This document shows positions 8,577 to 18,034 of a stretch of 64,000 bases of DNA, piece by piece. Source of the DNA: Microbacterium schleiferi (GTDB lineage: Bacteria; Actinomycetota; Actinomycetes; Actinomycetales; Microbacteriaceae); contig NZ_CP064760.1 of NCBI RefSeq assembly GCF_015565955.1, positions 930,001-994,000 of the forward strand, written 5' to 3'. The number at the start of each line of letters is the position of its first letter. Position 1 is the stretch's first letter. Both the position numbers and the translations under genes were made by a program. The notes below the pieces were generated by a model that saw nothing but the letters and a program-made list of their open reading frames with translations, was not told the DNA's origin and made no database searches.

Positions 8577-8604
8577 CCCCGGCACTCGCCGTTGAGTGTC
8601 GGGG
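8577..8604. other. Hairpin upstream of integrase
   Basis: CCCCGGCACTC and GAGTGTCGGGG form an 11-base stem with one G-T pair and a 6-base loop, 27 bases upstream of the integrase ATG. It could be a terminator for the small gene at 8664, an int regulatory element or an att feature. Confidence 0.45.
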
Positions 8605-8616
8605 CTGAGAATCTAT

Positions 8617-8640
8617 CCGAACGGATGTGACCGCGTTCGG
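8617..8640. repeat. Inverted repeat near integrase
   Basis: CCGAAC (8617-8622) and GTTCGG (8635-8640) are separated by 12 bases. The position between int and the prophage edge fits a recombinase or Xis binding site, but no second copy can be compared inside the window. Confidence 0.3.
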
Positions 8641-8663
8641 GCATGCTGGTGACGTGTGTGCCT

Positions 8664-8867
8664 TTACGTGCGCGCTGAGGCGACTAGGCCATCTTCGACG
8701 CTGATCTCGTGGGACCAGCGCTCCGCTCGCGCGGTTTCGCTCGCGCCCTTCGTGTAGTACCGGCGACCTTCCCATCCGCACGAGCAGGACGCCTGCCACG
8801 CCGGACCGATCGCGGTGTGAACTCGGTTCGCTCGTGCCCGGTGCCCGAGCTTCTCGGCAGGAGTCAT
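8664..8867 (-). CDS. Small CxCGW protein at prophage edge
   Basis: A 67-residue protein from ATG 8867, preceded by GGTGGG. The core ASCSCGWEGRRYYT has a C-x-C-G-W motif that recurs in small actinophage proteins and may be half of a zinc site. A charged helix follows (ASETARAERWSHEIS). It sits between the integrase and the rho leader on the integrase strand. I place it in the prophage, but the exact right att boundary is not visible. No function is assigned. Confidence 0.5.
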   Translation of the reverse strand: MTPAEKLGHRARANRVHTAIGPAWQASCSCGWEGRRYYTKGASETARAERWSHEISVEDGLVASART

Positions 8868-8924
8868 CACGCGGCCCACCGTTCGAAGTTGGGTGCGCTG
8901 GACGTGCGTCGCGGACGCAGGTGG

Positions 8925-9177
8925 TACAGTGAAGGAGCACGCGGGGGGTTCCACGTAACTCGTGAATCTGGCCCCCGCCGCATATCTGCGAAGCCTCCGC
9001 AATTCCCTCGAACTCCCGACTCCGGGCATCCCTGCCCGGAAGGAATCGAGGAGAGGCAGATGAGCCCGAGACGCTGAGTCCCGCTCAGCACGTCGAGCCC
9101 GTCGCGGCGGCTTCTTCATCCGTGCGGATCCGCACATCATTCGATTTACCGCACATTAGGTACACAAGGGAGTACTC
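8925..9177 (+). promoter_or_regulatory. rho promoter and structured leader
   Basis: This is the only stretch over 300 bases without a sizeable gene (8868-9177). An extended -10 (TGGTACAGT, TACAGT at 8925-8930) could start a leader of about 240 bases. It holds TCCGGGCA/TGCCCGGA (9021-9028 with 9033-9040) extended by CCTCGA/TCGAGG (9006-9011 with 9046-9051), then AGGAGAGG before a five-codon ORF, then the palindrome GTGCGGATCCGCAC (9122-9135). rho is widely autoregulated by termination in its leader, so these are plausible control elements. The -35 is not recognisable. Confidence 0.5.
9060..9077 (+). CDS. Five-codon upstream ORF in rho leader
   Basis: ATG 9060 to TGA 9077 encodes MSPRR. It has one of the strongest Shine-Dalgarno sequences in the window (AGGAGAGG, 9049-9056), which lies partly in the lower stem of the hairpin 9006-9051. 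It could be a leader peptide whose translation exposes or hides Rho entry sites before rho. No protein function is implied, and the match could be chance. Confidence 0.35.
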   Translation: MSPRR

Positions 9178-11358
9178 GTGGAGTCCATCTCCGAGGTCCA
9201 CACTGACGCGTCCGAGAGCGACGCCGTCGATCAGACCGCCCCCGCGGCCGCCGAGGCCGCCACTCAGACCGAGACCGCTGACGCGGAGGCCCCCGAGGCA
9301 GCGGACGCCGGTGTCGAGGCCCCGGCCGAAGCTCCGGCTGCAGAGGCCGATACATCGGCCGAGGCCGAAGCCGAGGCAGCGGAGCCGTCGACCGCCGACA
9401 CCGCCGAGGTCGGTACTCAAGCCCCTGAGGCCGCCGAGGCAGAGACCGTCACCACTGACGCGGCTGCGGGCGCTGAGAGCGCAGAATCGACCTCCGCCGA
9501 GCAGCGCGAGCCTGCCGCGCCGGCCGAAGCCCCCGCCGAAGCCGCCCCCGCCGAGGAGAAGGCCGCCGAAGCGCCCACCAAGCCTGTCCGCAAGCGGGCT
9601 CCTCGCCGAGCCAAGAGCACTGACATTCCCGCCGACCAGCCCGCCGCAGAGACGCCGGCCGAGCCGAAGGCCGAGGAATCCACGGACGAGGCTGCCGACA
9701 CGAACACGGCTGCCAGCAGCGACAAGCCCGCTGGCCGCGGCAAGTCCGCAGGCCGCCGCAAGGCATCCGACAATGACACGGCTGCTGGCACCGACGAGGC
9801 TGCTGGCACTGACACGGCTGCCGGCACCGACAAGGCTGCTGACAGCGACAAGCCCGCCGAGGCCGCAAAGACCGACGACTCGTCGTCGAGTTCCGAGTCC
9901 GCCGACGATTCGGGCGAGGAATCCACGCCGAACCGCGGCCGCAGTCGCAACCGCAGCCGGAGCCGCAACCGCGCGTCCGGCAACAGTGGCAGTGGCAACG
10001 CAGGCAACGGCAACGCCGGCAACGGAAATGCGGGCGCCTCCGGTGGTGCCGACCAGTCCGCGTCCACGAGCGGCGACGACGAGGGCGGCTCGACCGGCGG
10101 TCGGGGCCGGCAGCGTAACAAGCGTCGCGGCCCCAATCAGAACGACGAGTTCGAGCCCGAGGTCGGCGAGGACGATGTCCTGATCCCCATCGCCGGCATT
10201 CTCGACGTGCTCGACAACTACGCTTTCGTTCGCACGACCGGGTACTTGCCCGGTCAGAGCGACGTGTACGTCTCGCTCGGTCAGGTCAAGAAGTACAACC
10301 TGCGCAAGGGCGACGCGGTCGTCGGTGCCATCAAGCAGCCGCGCGAGGGCGAACAGACTGGCCGCCAGAAATACAACGCGCTCGTCAAGGTGGATGCCGT
10401 CAACGGCCTGTCTGTTGACGACGCCGCGACCCGCGTCGAGTTCAGCAAGCTCACGCCGCTGTACCCCCAGGAGCGCCTGCGCCTGGAGACGGCTCCGGAG
10501 AAGCTCACGCAGCGGATCATCGACCTGGTCGCCCCGATCGGCAAGGGCCAGCGCGGCCTGATCGTCGCGCCCCCCAAGGCGGGCAAGACGATCGTGCTGC
10601 AGCAGATCGCGAACGCGATTGCGACCAACAACCCCGAGGTCCACCTCATGGTCGTGCTCGTCGACGAGCGACCCGAAGAGGTCACCGACATGCAGCGCAC
10701 CGTCAAGGGCGAGGTCATCGCCTCGACCTTCGATCGTCCCGCCGAGGACCACACGACGGTCGCGGAGCTCGCCATCGAGCGCGCCAAGCGCCTCGTCGAG
10801 CTCGGCCGCGACGTCGTCGTGCTGCTGGATTCGATCACCCGTCTCGGGCGCGCCTACAACATCTCCGCCCCGACCTCGGGCCGCGTGCTCACCGGTGGCG
10901 TCGACGCCTCAGCGCTCTACCCGCCGAAGCGATTCTTCGGTGCTGCCCGCAACATCGAGAACGGCGGATCGCTCACGATTCTTGCCACGGCACTTGTCGA
11001 GACCGGGTCCAAGATGGACGAGGTGATCTTCGAGGAGTTCAAGGGCACCGGCAACAGCGAACTGCGTCTGAACCGTCAGCTCGCCGACAAGCGCATCTTC
11101 CCGGCCGTCGACGTCAACGCCTCGAGCACACGTCGTGAAGAGATGCTGCTCTCGCCGGACGAGGTCAAGATCACCTGGAAGCTGCGTCGCGCTCTGGCTG
11201 GCCTGGACCCGCAGCAGGCGCTCGAGGTCGTGCTCGGAAAGCTCAAAGAGACCCAGTCCAACGTCGAGTTCCTCGTGCAGATGCAGAAGTCGATTCCGGC
11301 GCCGACCTCCAACGGCCACGGCGCAGGCGGACACGGTCACGAGAACAGCATCCGCTGA
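9178..11358 (+). CDS. rho: Transcription termination factor Rho
   Basis: A 726-residue hexameric RNA-dependent ATPase that ends transcription. The start is GTG 9178 behind AAGGGAG. Residues 1 to about 315 are an actinobacterial-type insertion: first Ala/Glu/Asp-rich, then short tandem repeats of the type AAGTDx, then an Arg/Ser/Asn tract ([13 protein letters not shown]) and Gly/Asn repeats. The conserved Rho begins near residue 320. The RNA-binding domain is followed by Walker A in [12 protein letters not shown] (about 465-470), Walker B in [16 protein letters not shown] and the Q/R-loop region. The total is about 300 residues longer than E. coli Rho (419). prfA follows after a short gap. Confidence 0.97.
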   Translation: MESISEVHTDASESDAVDQTAPAAAEAATQTETADAEAPEAADAGVEAPAEAPAAEADTSAEAEAEAAEPSTADTAEVGTQAPEAAEAETVTTDAAAGAESAESTSAEQREPAAPAEAPAEAAPAEEKAAEAPTKPVRKRAPRRAKSTDIPADQPAAETPAEPKAEESTDEAADTNTAASSDKPAGRGKSAGRRKASDNDTAAGTDEAAGTDTAAGTDKAADSDKPAEAAKTDDSSSSSESADDSGEESTPNRGRSRNRSRSRNRASGNSGSGNAGNGNAGNGNAGASGGADQSASTSGDDEGGSTGGRGRQRNKRRGPNQNDEFEPEVGEDDVLIPIAGILDVLDNYAFVRTTGYLPGQSDVYVSLGQVKKYNLRKGDAVVGAIKQPREGEQTGRQKYNALVKVDAVNGLSVDDAATRVEFSKLTPLYPQERLRLETAPEKLTQRIIDLVAPIGKGQRGLIVAPPKAGKTIVLQQIANAIATNNPEVHLMVVLVDERPEEVTDMQRTVKGEVIASTFDRPAEDHTTVAELAIERAKRLVELGRDVVVLLDSITRLGRAYNISAPTSGRVLTGGVDASALYPPKRFFGAARNIENGGSLTILATALVETGSKMDEVIFEEFKGTGNSELRLNRQLADKRIFPAVDVNASSTRREEMLLSPDEVKITWKLRRALAGLDPQQALEVVLGKLKETQSNVEFLVQMQKSIPAPTSNGHGAGGHGHENSIR

Positions 11359-11387
11359 CCGGCGGCATGGAGATGGCAGAGCCGGCG

Positions 11388-12470
11388 ATGTTCGACTCCG
11401 TCCGTACGCTGATCGACGAGCACCGCGAGGTGCAGATCGAACTGTCCGATCCGGCGGTTCACGCAGATCCCGCCCGCGCCAAGCGGGTGAACAGGCGCTA
11501 CGCCGAGTTGAGTCGGATCGTCGCGGCCCATGACGCGTGGGTCGCGGCATCCGATGACCTCACTGCTGCTCGTGATCTCGCGCGCGAAGATGAGGCCTTC
11601 GCTGAAGAGGTGCCGGCTCTCGAGGAGCGCCTCGCGGAGACCCAGGAACGACTGCGTCGTCTGCTGATCCCGCGTGATCCGGATGATGCGCGCGACGTGA
11701 TCATGGAGATCAAGCAGGGCGAGGGCGGGGCAGAAAGCGCCCTCTTCGCTGCAGACCTGCTGCGCATGTACCTGCAGTACGCCGCCTCGAAGGGGTGGAA
11801 GACCGAGATGCTCGAGCGCAACGAGTCGGACCTCGGCGGGTTCAAAGACGTCCAGGTCGCCATCAAGGGTTCATCGAGTGATCCTGCGCAGGGGGTGTGG
11901 GCCCACCTGAAGTACGAGGGAGGCGTCCACCGTGTGCAGCGCGTTCCGGCTACCGAGTCGCAGGGGCGGATCCACACGTCGACGACGGGCGTCCTGGTGT
12001 TCCCCGAGGTCGATGAGCCCGAAGAGATCCACATCGAGCAGAACGACCTCAAGATCGATGTGTTCCGCTCGTCCGGTCCCGGCGGGCAGTCGGTGAACAC
12101 GACCGACTCCGCCGTGCGGATCACGCACCTGCCGACGGGGATCGTGGTGTCGATGCAGAACGAGAAGTCGCAGCTGCAGAACCGCGAGGCTGGGATGCGG
12201 GTGCTGCGCGCCCGACTGCTGGCAAAGCAGCAGGAAGAGCGAGACGCCGCGGCATCCGATGCCCGGCGCTCGCAGATCCGCGGAATGGATCGCTCGGAGC
12301 GTATCCGCACCTACAACTTCCCCGAGAACCGCATCGCCGATCACCGAACTGGCTACAAGGCCTACAACCTCGACCAGGTCATGGACGGCGCGCTCGAACC
12401 GATCATCGCGTCATGCATCGCCGCCGACGAGGAGGAGCGGCTCGCGGCTCTCGGAGCCGACACCGACTGA
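11388..12470 (+). CDS. prfA: Peptide chain release factor 1
   Basis: A 360-residue class I release factor that reads UAA and UAG and triggers peptide release. The codon-recognition tripeptide is PAT in [15 protein letters not shown], and the catalytic GGQ is in [23 protein letters not shown] 11388 (MFDSVRTL) gives the normal family length; ATG codons at 11367 and 11373 would add 5-7 residues and cannot be excluded. It is co-directional with rho and 8-29 bases behind it. The methyltransferase that modifies this GGQ, PrmC, is usually next door in actinobacteria; here it lies 5.6 kb away, past an inserted block. Confidence 0.95.
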   Translation: MFDSVRTLIDEHREVQIELSDPAVHADPARAKRVNRRYAELSRIVAAHDAWVAASDDLTAARDLAREDEAFAEEVPALEERLAETQERLRRLLIPRDPDDARDVIMEIKQGEGGAESALFAADLLRMYLQYAASKGWKTEMLERNESDLGGFKDVQVAIKGSSSDPAQGVWAHLKYEGGVHRVQRVPATESQGRIHTSTTGVLVFPEVDEPEEIHIEQNDLKIDVFRSSGPGGQSVNTTDSAVRITHLPTGIVVSMQNEKSQLQNREAGMRVLRARLLAKQQEERDAAASDARRSQIRGMDRSERIRTYNFPENRIADHRTGYKAYNLDQVMDGALEPIIASCIAADEEERLAALGADTD

Positions 12471-12583
12471 GCGCGCTATCTCGCCAGGATGGCCAGGCCG
12501 ACGGTTCGTGTTGCCTGTCGTGCGCTCACGGCGTTTGTCGAGTGGTTCAGCACGGCGCCCTGTCGCGGCGGGGACGGACACGC

Positions 12584-12589
12584 TACTGT
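12584..12589 (+). promoter_or_regulatory. -10 box for the holin-like membrane protein
   Basis: TACTGT lies 6 bases before GTG 12596, so the transcript probably begins at or next to the start codon. Confidence 0.5.
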
Positions 12590-12595
12590 CGGGGC

Positions 12596-12997
12596 GTGGT
12601 CATGTTCCTCATCCGCGCGCTGATCTTCGTCCTCTCCGCCGCCGTCGGACTGATTGCCGCCGACCTGCTGCTGCCGGGCTTCCGTATTGACTGGTGGGGC
12701 TTCGTGCTGGCCGTCCTGATCTTCGCGGTGCTCCAGAGCCTTCTCTCGCCGTGGATCGCGACAGTCGCCAAGCGCAACGCCCCGGCACTGCTGGGCGGCA
12801 TCGGCATCATCTCGACGCTCGTCGCGCTGGTCATCGTCGTGGTGATTCCGGCCAGCGGCGTGAGTATCGGAGAGCCGTTCGTGCTCACCTGGATCCTCGC
12901 GCCGGTCATCGTGTGGCTCGTGACCGCGCTTGCTACCTGGCTGTTGCCGATGATCTTCATCAAGAACAAGGTCGAGGAGCGCCGCTCCGAGAAGTGA
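12596..12997 (+). CDS. Phage-holin-family-type membrane protein
   Basis: A 133-residue protein with four hydrophobic segments: FLIRALIFVLSAAVGLIAAD, WWGFVLAVLIFAVLQSLL, LGGIGIISTLVALVIVVV and WILAPVIVWLVTALATWLL, ending in a basic tail. The layout fits the chromosomal holin-4-superfamily membrane proteins common in actinobacteria, which are not phage genes. GTG 12596 is preferred because a TACTGT box sits 6 bases before it; ATG 12602 is the alternative. It begins the block that separates prfA from prmC. Its function is unknown. Confidence 0.75.
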   Translation: MVMFLIRALIFVLSAAVGLIAADLLLPGFRIDWWGFVLAVLIFAVLQSLLSPWIATVAKRNAPALLGGIGIISTLVALVIVVVIPASGVSIGEPFVLTWILAPVIVWLVTALATWLLPMIFIKNKVEERRSEK

Positions 12998-13038
12998 GGC
13001 GCGACGCCGCCACGGGTCGCCGATCAAGGGTGAGAGAC

Positions 13039-14772
13039 ATGGACGTCATCATCACCGCCGGCACCATCATCACGATGGACCCGGAGCGTACCCGCGCCGA
13101 AGCTGTCGCCGTCTCGCAGGGACGGATCGTGGCGGTGGGCACCGTGGCCGACTGTCAGAAGGCGCTGCCGGGTGCGACCAGGCACGACACCGGCGCAGCC
13201 GCGCTGTTGCCCGGATTCGTCGAGCCGCACTCGCACCCGGTTCTCAGCGGCATGGCGACGATGCCGCCCGCCTACTGGATCGCGCCGTGGTTCGCCCCCA
13301 CGTGGGATGACGTCGTCGCAGCCTTCCGGACGGCCATCGCCGAAACTCCGGTCGACCAGCCGCTCGCGTTCTTCGGCTTCGACGGGCTCCTCCAGCAGCA
13401 CGCCGACCCGACCGCTCCCGAGCTCGATGCGATCTTCGGGGACCGCATGGTCATGGTTTTCGGAAACTCGGGTCACACCTCCTATGTGACAACCGCGGTG
13501 CTCGAGCACCTCGGTTGGGTGAAGAACCCGCCCACGGACCCGGTCGGCGGGTTTTTCGGCCGCAACGCCGACGGATCCCTCAACGGTGTGGCCACCGAGA
13601 TCCCCGCGGCGATGGCGCAGGCAGCCCCCGTTCTTGAGGCGATCGCCACGGGGCCGCATCCGCTGCAGGGCGCCGTCGAGTACTACGTGCTCCTGTCATC
13701 GGCGGGGATTACCTCGACCTCGGAGCACACCTACAAGACCGAGCTGAAATCCGCGTACGAAACCCTCGCCTCGCTTCCGAACAGCCCGCTGCGCATCTCG
13801 CTGTACCACATGTCGACCGAGGCTGACTGTGGAGAGCCGTTCACCTCGGCCGTTCCCGAGGACATGCTCCGTAAGCAGGGCATCAAGCTCTGGGCCGACG
13901 GGTCGCCGTGGGTTGGCAATGTGGCGATGAGCTCGCCCTACCTCGACACCGACGTCACCCGCGCCGCGGGGATCGCGCCCGGCATCCCCGGCGAGAAGAT
14001 GATGAACTACACCCGCGACCAACTCGACGCCCTGCTGGAGGCGCACGTCGGCGAGGGGTGGCAGATGGCCTTCCACGCCAACGGCGATATCGCGATCGAC
14101 ATCGTGCTGGATGCCTTTACGACGGTGCTCGGCCGCCACAACCTGATCGACAGTGACCATCGCTGGCGCATCGAGCACATCGGCGGTGCGCGCGCCGACC
14201 AGTTTCCCCGCATGGCCTCCATCGGCGCCGTGCCGTCGATGGGTCCCTTCCAGTTCTACTACTGGGGAGACCTGCTCGATGGGGGCATGTTCGAACCGGC
14301 GGTGGGCGGTTCGTGGCAGCGATTCCGAGACGCCTTCGATGCGGGGCTTCCGGTCTCGTTCCACAACGACGGCTCCGTCACGCCGCCCACGCCGCTGCTG
14401 AACATGCAGGCAGCTGTCACCCGCCGGTGCGCGTCGGGCACCCTGCATGCCCCCGAACAAGCCGCAACTGTCGATGAGGCCCTGCGAGCCCATACCGTCA
14501 ACGCCGCGTTCGCCCTGGGACGCGAGCACGAGATCGGCTCCATCGAGGTCGGCAAGTTCGCGGACTTCGTCGAACTCGACGCGGATCCTTACGCTGTCGT
14601 CCCCGACAAGATCGGCGCCATCGGAGTGCTCGGCACCTGGCTCGGCGGCTCTCGCGTCGACCTCGGGGAGTTCGCAGCGGCATCCCACCAGGTCGACGAC
14701 GCCGCGTTCGCGCAGCTGCGCACGTACGGGGTGCCAGCCTGCTGCCACCTCCCCGCGGCGACGGCATCGTGA
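13039..14772 (+). CDS. YtcJ-like amidohydrolase (amidohydrolase family 3)
   Basis: A 577-residue metal-dependent hydrolase. ATG 13039 follows AAGGGTGAGAG. The N-terminal strand DVIITAGTIITMDP and the C-terminal IGSIEVGKFADFVELDADP form the small composite beta domain. The metal site shows HSHP (EPHSHPVLSG) from strand 1 of the TIM barrel, later His residues in FHANGD and WRIEHIGG, and a final Asp in SFHNDGS. Substrates of this family vary widely (amides, cyclic ureas, formamides), so none is assigned. Its stop overlaps the start of the MFS gene (GTGA), so uptake or export of the substrate by that protein is likely. Confidence 0.85.
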   Translation: MDVIITAGTIITMDPERTRAEAVAVSQGRIVAVGTVADCQKALPGATRHDTGAAALLPGFVEPHSHPVLSGMATMPPAYWIAPWFAPTWDDVVAAFRTAIAETPVDQPLAFFGFDGLLQQHADPTAPELDAIFGDRMVMVFGNSGHTSYVTTAVLEHLGWVKNPPTDPVGGFFGRNADGSLNGVATEIPAAMAQAAPVLEAIATGPHPLQGAVEYYVLLSSAGITSTSEHTYKTELKSAYETLASLPNSPLRISLYHMSTEADCGEPFTSAVPEDMLRKQGIKLWADGSPWVGNVAMSSPYLDTDVTRAAGIAPGIPGEKMMNYTRDQLDALLEAHVGEGWQMAFHANGDIAIDIVLDAFTTVLGRHNLIDSDHRWRIEHIGGARADQFPRMASIGAVPSMGPFQFYYWGDLLDGGMFEPAVGGSWQRFRDAFDAGLPVSFHNDGSVTPPTPLLNMQAAVTRRCASGTLHAPEQAATVDEALRAHTVNAAFALGREHEIGSIEVGKFADFVELDADPYAVVPDKIGAIGVLGTWLGGSRVDLGEFAAASHQVDDAAFAQLRTYGVPACCHLPAATAS

Positions 14773-16343
14773 CCGGGTCCGCCGCTGCGTCGGGAGCAGC
14801 GCCGGGCGCAGCAGCGAGAAAGGCGACCGCTCTCGCTGTGCCCCTCCTGGGGATCATGGGCGGCATTCAGACAGCCGACCCGACGATTGCCAGCACCGCT
14901 CTCGTCGAGTCGGCGAGGGCGCTCCAGATGGATGCGGGACTGCAGGCGATCGCGGCCAGCATTTCGACCCTGATGCTGGCGGCGACGGTGATCACCACGG
15001 GCCTGCTCGCCGACCGTATCGGCAGGCGGCTCCTCCTGGTGCTTGCTCTGGCGCTGTCGGCGCTGGGAGATCTGATCGTTGCTGTCGCCGTCGATCCCGC
15101 GCTGTTCCTCACCGGGCGGGCATTGGCCGGCGTCGGACTCGGCGCCGTGTACGGCGCGTCCTTCGCCTACATCCGGGCGGTCGTTCCGCAGGGCAAGATC
15201 GCCGCGGCGATGGGCTCGTTCGCTGCGTGCAACGCGGTGTCGATGATCGTCGTCAGCTTCATCGGCGGGTCGCTGGCGTCCGTCGACTGGCGGCTCGCGT
15301 TCATCGTGGTCCCGGTGGTGACGCTTATCTCCATCCCGGCCGTGCTCGCGGTTTTGCCGCGGCAACCCCGGAGCGCCAGGGGCCCCGCGGACGTTGCCGG
15401 CCAGGTCGTGCTCGGGCTCGGCATCGTCGGCGTCCTGTACGGAATTTCGCATGCCGGTGCAGGCATGACCTCACCGCTCACGTGGGCCCCGCTGCTGGCA
15501 GGACTCGTGCTGCTGGTGCTGTTCGTCATCGTCGAGAAACGCGGCGCCCACCCGTTCTTCCCCATCGAGTTGTTCCGCAACCCCGGGTTTCTTGCCGCAG
15601 TCGGCATGGGAATCGCCTTCAACTTCGCGCAGGCTGTCGGCATCCTGCAACTCGCCAACATCTGGCAGTACGTCTACGGCTTTTCCACCGTCGAGGTGTC
15701 CTTGGGGCAGCTCCCGGTCACCGTCATTTCGGTTGCCGCCTCGATCTACATCGGCCGCAGGCTCAGTGCGGGTCTCTCGCCCGCGACCGCGATCGTGATC
15801 AGCGGGGGAGCGTCGGTCCTAGGCTTCCTCGCTTTTGCCCTCATCCTGATCTCGCACGAATTCTGGTTCTTCCTGCCGGGCATGCTGCTGATCGGCTTCG
15901 GGATGAGCGGTCTCGTGCCCTACGGCGCCCTCGTGCTGCGGCTGGCTCCGCCGGCGCAGTTCGGCGCGGTGACGTCGTCGCGAACGACGATCGGGCAGTT
16001 CGGCTACGCCGTGGGGCTCTCGGGAAGCATGATCCTTGTCGACGCGATCACGCGTGAGGGCGTCATCCATCGGCTCAAGGATGCCGGAGTCACCCCGGCC
16101 CGCTACGGTGAGGCGCTCGACGCGATCTACGCATATGCGCAGAACGGCACGGTTCCCTCCGGAGACAACGGGACAGCGCTGCTCCAGGGGGCTGCCGCAT
16201 CCTACGAGGTCGCTTTCGTCACGACCATGGTGGTCACCGCCGCCATCGTCGGAGTGCTCTCGCTGCTCACCGTGTTCGCCCTGCGTCGATTCGAGAGGAC
16301 GCTCCCAGCCTCGAAGCCAACCAGCCCGAGTCCAGCCTCCTAG
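14769..16343 (+). CDS. MFS transporter, DHA2-like
   Basis: A 524-residue membrane protein with about 14 hydrophobic segments, translationally coupled to the amidohydrolase (GTGA at 14769-14772). The loop between TM2 and TM3 has the MFS signature GLLADRIGRRLLL, and motif C-like Gly-rich helices occur near residues 120-145 (GRALAGVGLGAVYGASF). Fourteen TMs and motif positions fit the drug:H+ antiporter-2 family. Its gene partner suggests the amidohydrolase substrate or product as cargo. It converges with cysE across a repeat-bearing gap. Confidence 0.85.
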   Translation: MTGSAAASGAAPGAAARKATALAVPLLGIMGGIQTADPTIASTALVESARALQMDAGLQAIAASISTLMLAATVITTGLLADRIGRRLLLVLALALSALGDLIVAVAVDPALFLTGRALAGVGLGAVYGASFAYIRAVVPQGKIAAAMGSFAACNAVSMIVVSFIGGSLASVDWRLAFIVVPVVTLISIPAVLAVLPRQPRSARGPADVAGQVVLGLGIVGVLYGISHAGAGMTSPLTWAPLLAGLVLLVLFVIVEKRGAHPFFPIELFRNPGFLAAVGMGIAFNFAQAVGILQLANIWQYVYGFSTVEVSLGQLPVTVISVAASIYIGRRLSAGLSPATAIVISGGASVLGFLAFALILISHEFWFFLPGMLLIGFGMSGLVPYGALVLRLAPPAQFGAVTSSRTTIGQFGYAVGLSGSMILVDAITREGVIHRLKDAGVTPARYGEALDAIYAYAQNGTVPSGDNGTALLQGAAASYEVAFVTTMVVTAAIVGVLSLLTVFALRRFERTLPASKPTSPSPAS

Positions 16344-16362
16344 ATAACCCTCTTCGTAGGGA

Positions 16363-16421
16363 TCGCAGGATCACGCGAGGTTCGCACGATTGTCGCGGCA
16401 TCCTGCGACGTTCGCACGATT
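16363..16421. repeat. REP-like intergenic repeat
   Basis: In the gap between convergent genes, TCGCAGGAT (16363-16371) is matched by an exact inverted copy, ATCCTGCGA (16400-16408). GTTCGCACGATT occurs twice in direct order at 16380-16391 and 16410-16421, 30 bases apart. The arrangement resembles a paired REP/BIME unit and may also serve as a bidirectional terminator. Confidence 0.6.
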
Positions 16422-16477
16422 CTGCGAAGGTCGGGGCTCCGTTGCGGCGAAGCCCGTGGCTCCGCGACCAGGCATGC

Positions 16478-17056
16478 TCAGATCTGGTAGTCGGGCATCG
16501 TCAGGATGGCGCGGGTATCCATGCCATCCTTGCGTCTGCGGGCCTTGGCCGGGATGCCGGTCAGGACACTGTGGTCGGGTGCGTCGCGGGTGACGACGGC
16601 GTTTGCGCCGACGACGGAGCGGGCGCCGATCGTGATCGGGCCCAGAATCTTCGCACCGGCGCCGACGGCTACCTCGTCGCCGATCGTCGGGTGTCGCTTG
16701 CCGCCCTCGCGCTGACGCCCACCCAGGGTGACCTGGTGGTAGAGCAGCACGTCGTCGCCGATTTCGACGGTTTCGCCGATGACGACGCCCATGCCGTGGT
16801 CTATGAAGAACCGGCGGCCGATCTGTGCCCCCGGGTGGATCTCGATGCCGGTGAGCCAGCGCGCCAGCTGCGACCCCGCTCGCGCGAGGAATCGCGCGTT
16901 GTGAGTCCACAGCCAGTGGTCGACGCGGTGAGCCCAGATCGCGTGCAATCCCGAGTAGAGCACCGCGATCTCCAGGCCGCTCCGTGCCGCGGGGTCGCGC
17001 AGCTTCGCCGCCGCGATGTCTTCACGGATGCGGCCGACGACGTGTCGGACTCCCAC
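16478..17056 (-). CDS. cysE: Serine O-acetyltransferase
   Basis: A 192-residue enzyme making O-acetylserine from serine and acetyl-CoA, the first step of cysteine synthesis. The N-terminal helical part is short (EpsC-like). It is followed by a left-handed beta-helix with the family motif [19 protein letters not shown] and [17 protein letters not shown], which carry the catalytic Asp-His pair and the acetyl-CoA loop. It lacks the long N-terminal domain of E. coli CysE, as is usual in Gram-positives. It lies 2 bases downstream of cysK in the same operon. Confidence 0.93.
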   Translation of the reverse strand: MGVRHVVGRIREDIAAAKLRDPAARSGLEIAVLYSGLHAIWAHRVDHWLWTHNARFLARAGSQLARWLTGIEIHPGAQIGRRFFIDHGMGVVIGETVEIGDDVLLYHQVTLGGRQREGGKRHPTIGDEVAVGAGAKILGPITIGARSVVGANAVVTRDAPDHSVLTGIPAKARRRKDGMDTRAILTMPDYQI

Positions 17057-17058
17057 CG

Positions 17059-17997
17059 TCAGTCCTCGCGCAGGTGCTCGAACAGCGCCGTTGAGAGATA
17101 GCGCTCGCCGTTGGAGGGGATGACCACCACGATGTTCTTGCCGGCAGCCTCGGGCCGTGCGGCGACCTGCAGGGCTGCCCAGACTGCCGCACCGCTGGAA
17201 ATGCCCACGAGGATCCCGTCCTGGGTGCCGACGGCACGGGCGGTGGCGATCGCGTCGTCGAACTCGACGTCGATGACCTCGTCGATGACATCCTGGTCGA
17301 GGATCTCGGGGATGAAGTTGGGTCCGATGCCCTGGATCTTGTGGGGGCCGGGGTGACCCTCGGTCAGCAGCGGCGAATCCTTGGGCTCGACGGCGACGAC
17401 CTTCACGCCCGGCACGCGCTCCTTGAGTACCTGACCGACGCCCGTGATGGTTCCTCCGGTACCGATGCCGGCAACGAAGTAGTCGACCTTGCCGTCGGTG
17501 TCGCGCAGGATCTCTTCGGCGGTCGTCTTGCGGTGGATGGCCGGGTTGGCTTCGTTGGCGAACTGCTTGGCCAGGACCGCGCCGGGGGTGGCAGCGGCGA
17601 TCTCCTCGGCCTTCGCGACAGCGCCCTTCATGCCCTGGGCCGGGTCGGTCAGGACGAGCTCGGCGCCGTAGCCCTTCAGGAGGAGCTTGCGCTCGGTCGA
17701 CATCGAGGAGGGCATGGCGAGGATGACGCGGTACCCGCGTGCCGCACCCACCATGGCCAGCGCGATCCCGGTGTTGCCGCTGGTGGCCTCGACAATCGTT
17801 CCGCCCGGGGGCAGTTCGCCGGATGCCTCGGCGGCATCCACGATGGCGATGCCAAGGCGGTCCTTGACGCTGGAGGCGGGGTTGTAGAACTCGAGCTTTG
17901 CCAGCACGGTTCCGTCGACGCCCTCGGCGACACGGTTCAACCGGACGAGGGGAGTGTTGCCGAACGCGCTCGTGATGTCGTTGTGGATACCGGTCAT
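17059..17997 (-). CDS. cysK: Cysteine synthase A (O-acetylserine sulfhydrylase)
   Basis: A 312-residue PLP enzyme that turns O-acetylserine and sulfide into cysteine. The PLP lysine is in [11 protein letters not shown] (about residue 45), the substrate loop in [11 protein letters not shown], and the phosphate-binding glycines in [14 protein letters not shown] 17997 follows GAAAGG. cysK-cysE is a two-gene operon with cysK first, so the two enzymes, known to form the cysteine synthase complex, are made together. The promoter region is shared back-to-back with prmC. Confidence 0.95.
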   Translation of the reverse strand: MTGIHNDITSAFGNTPLVRLNRVAEGVDGTVLAKLEFYNPASSVKDRLGIAIVDAAEASGELPPGGTIVEATSGNTGIALAMVGAARGYRVILAMPSSMSTERKLLLKGYGAELVLTDPAQGMKGAVAKAEEIAAATPGAVLAKQFANEANPAIHRKTTAEEILRDTDGKVDYFVAGIGTGGTITGVGQVLKERVPGVKVVAVEPKDSPLLTEGHPGPHKIQGIGPNFIPEILDQDVIDEVIDVEFDDAIATARAVGTQDGILVGISSGAAVWAALQVAARPEAAGKNIVVVIPSNGERYLSTALFEHLRED

Positions 17998-18034
17998 TGC
18001 GGGGCCTTTCGGGCGACGTGGGTGACGACCATTT

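Noticed and set aside
8709..9077. 122-codon + strand frame before rho
   Set aside because: It is antisense to the small CxCGW gene at its 5' end and has poor codon use; only its last five codons have a strong ribosome site.
8550..9177. tRNA gene as prophage attachment site
   Set aside because: No cloverleaf or T-loop sequence was found on either strand between int and rho; the att site remains unknown.
9760..10040. Repeats in rho as a CRISPR array
   Set aside because: The units are 12-18 bases, in frame and encode AAGTDx and GNAGN repeats; there are no spacers or cas genes.
9085..10752. 555-codon open frame antisense to rho
   Set aside because: It mirrors the repetitive rho 5' half; open antisense frames are expected from GC-rich, GNN/NNC-biased codons. 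It has no ribosome site or family motif.
12694..13038. 115-codon N-terminal extension of the amidohydrolase
   Set aside because: It overlaps the membrane protein gene in another frame, and ATG 13039 has a ribosome site and the normal family N-terminus.
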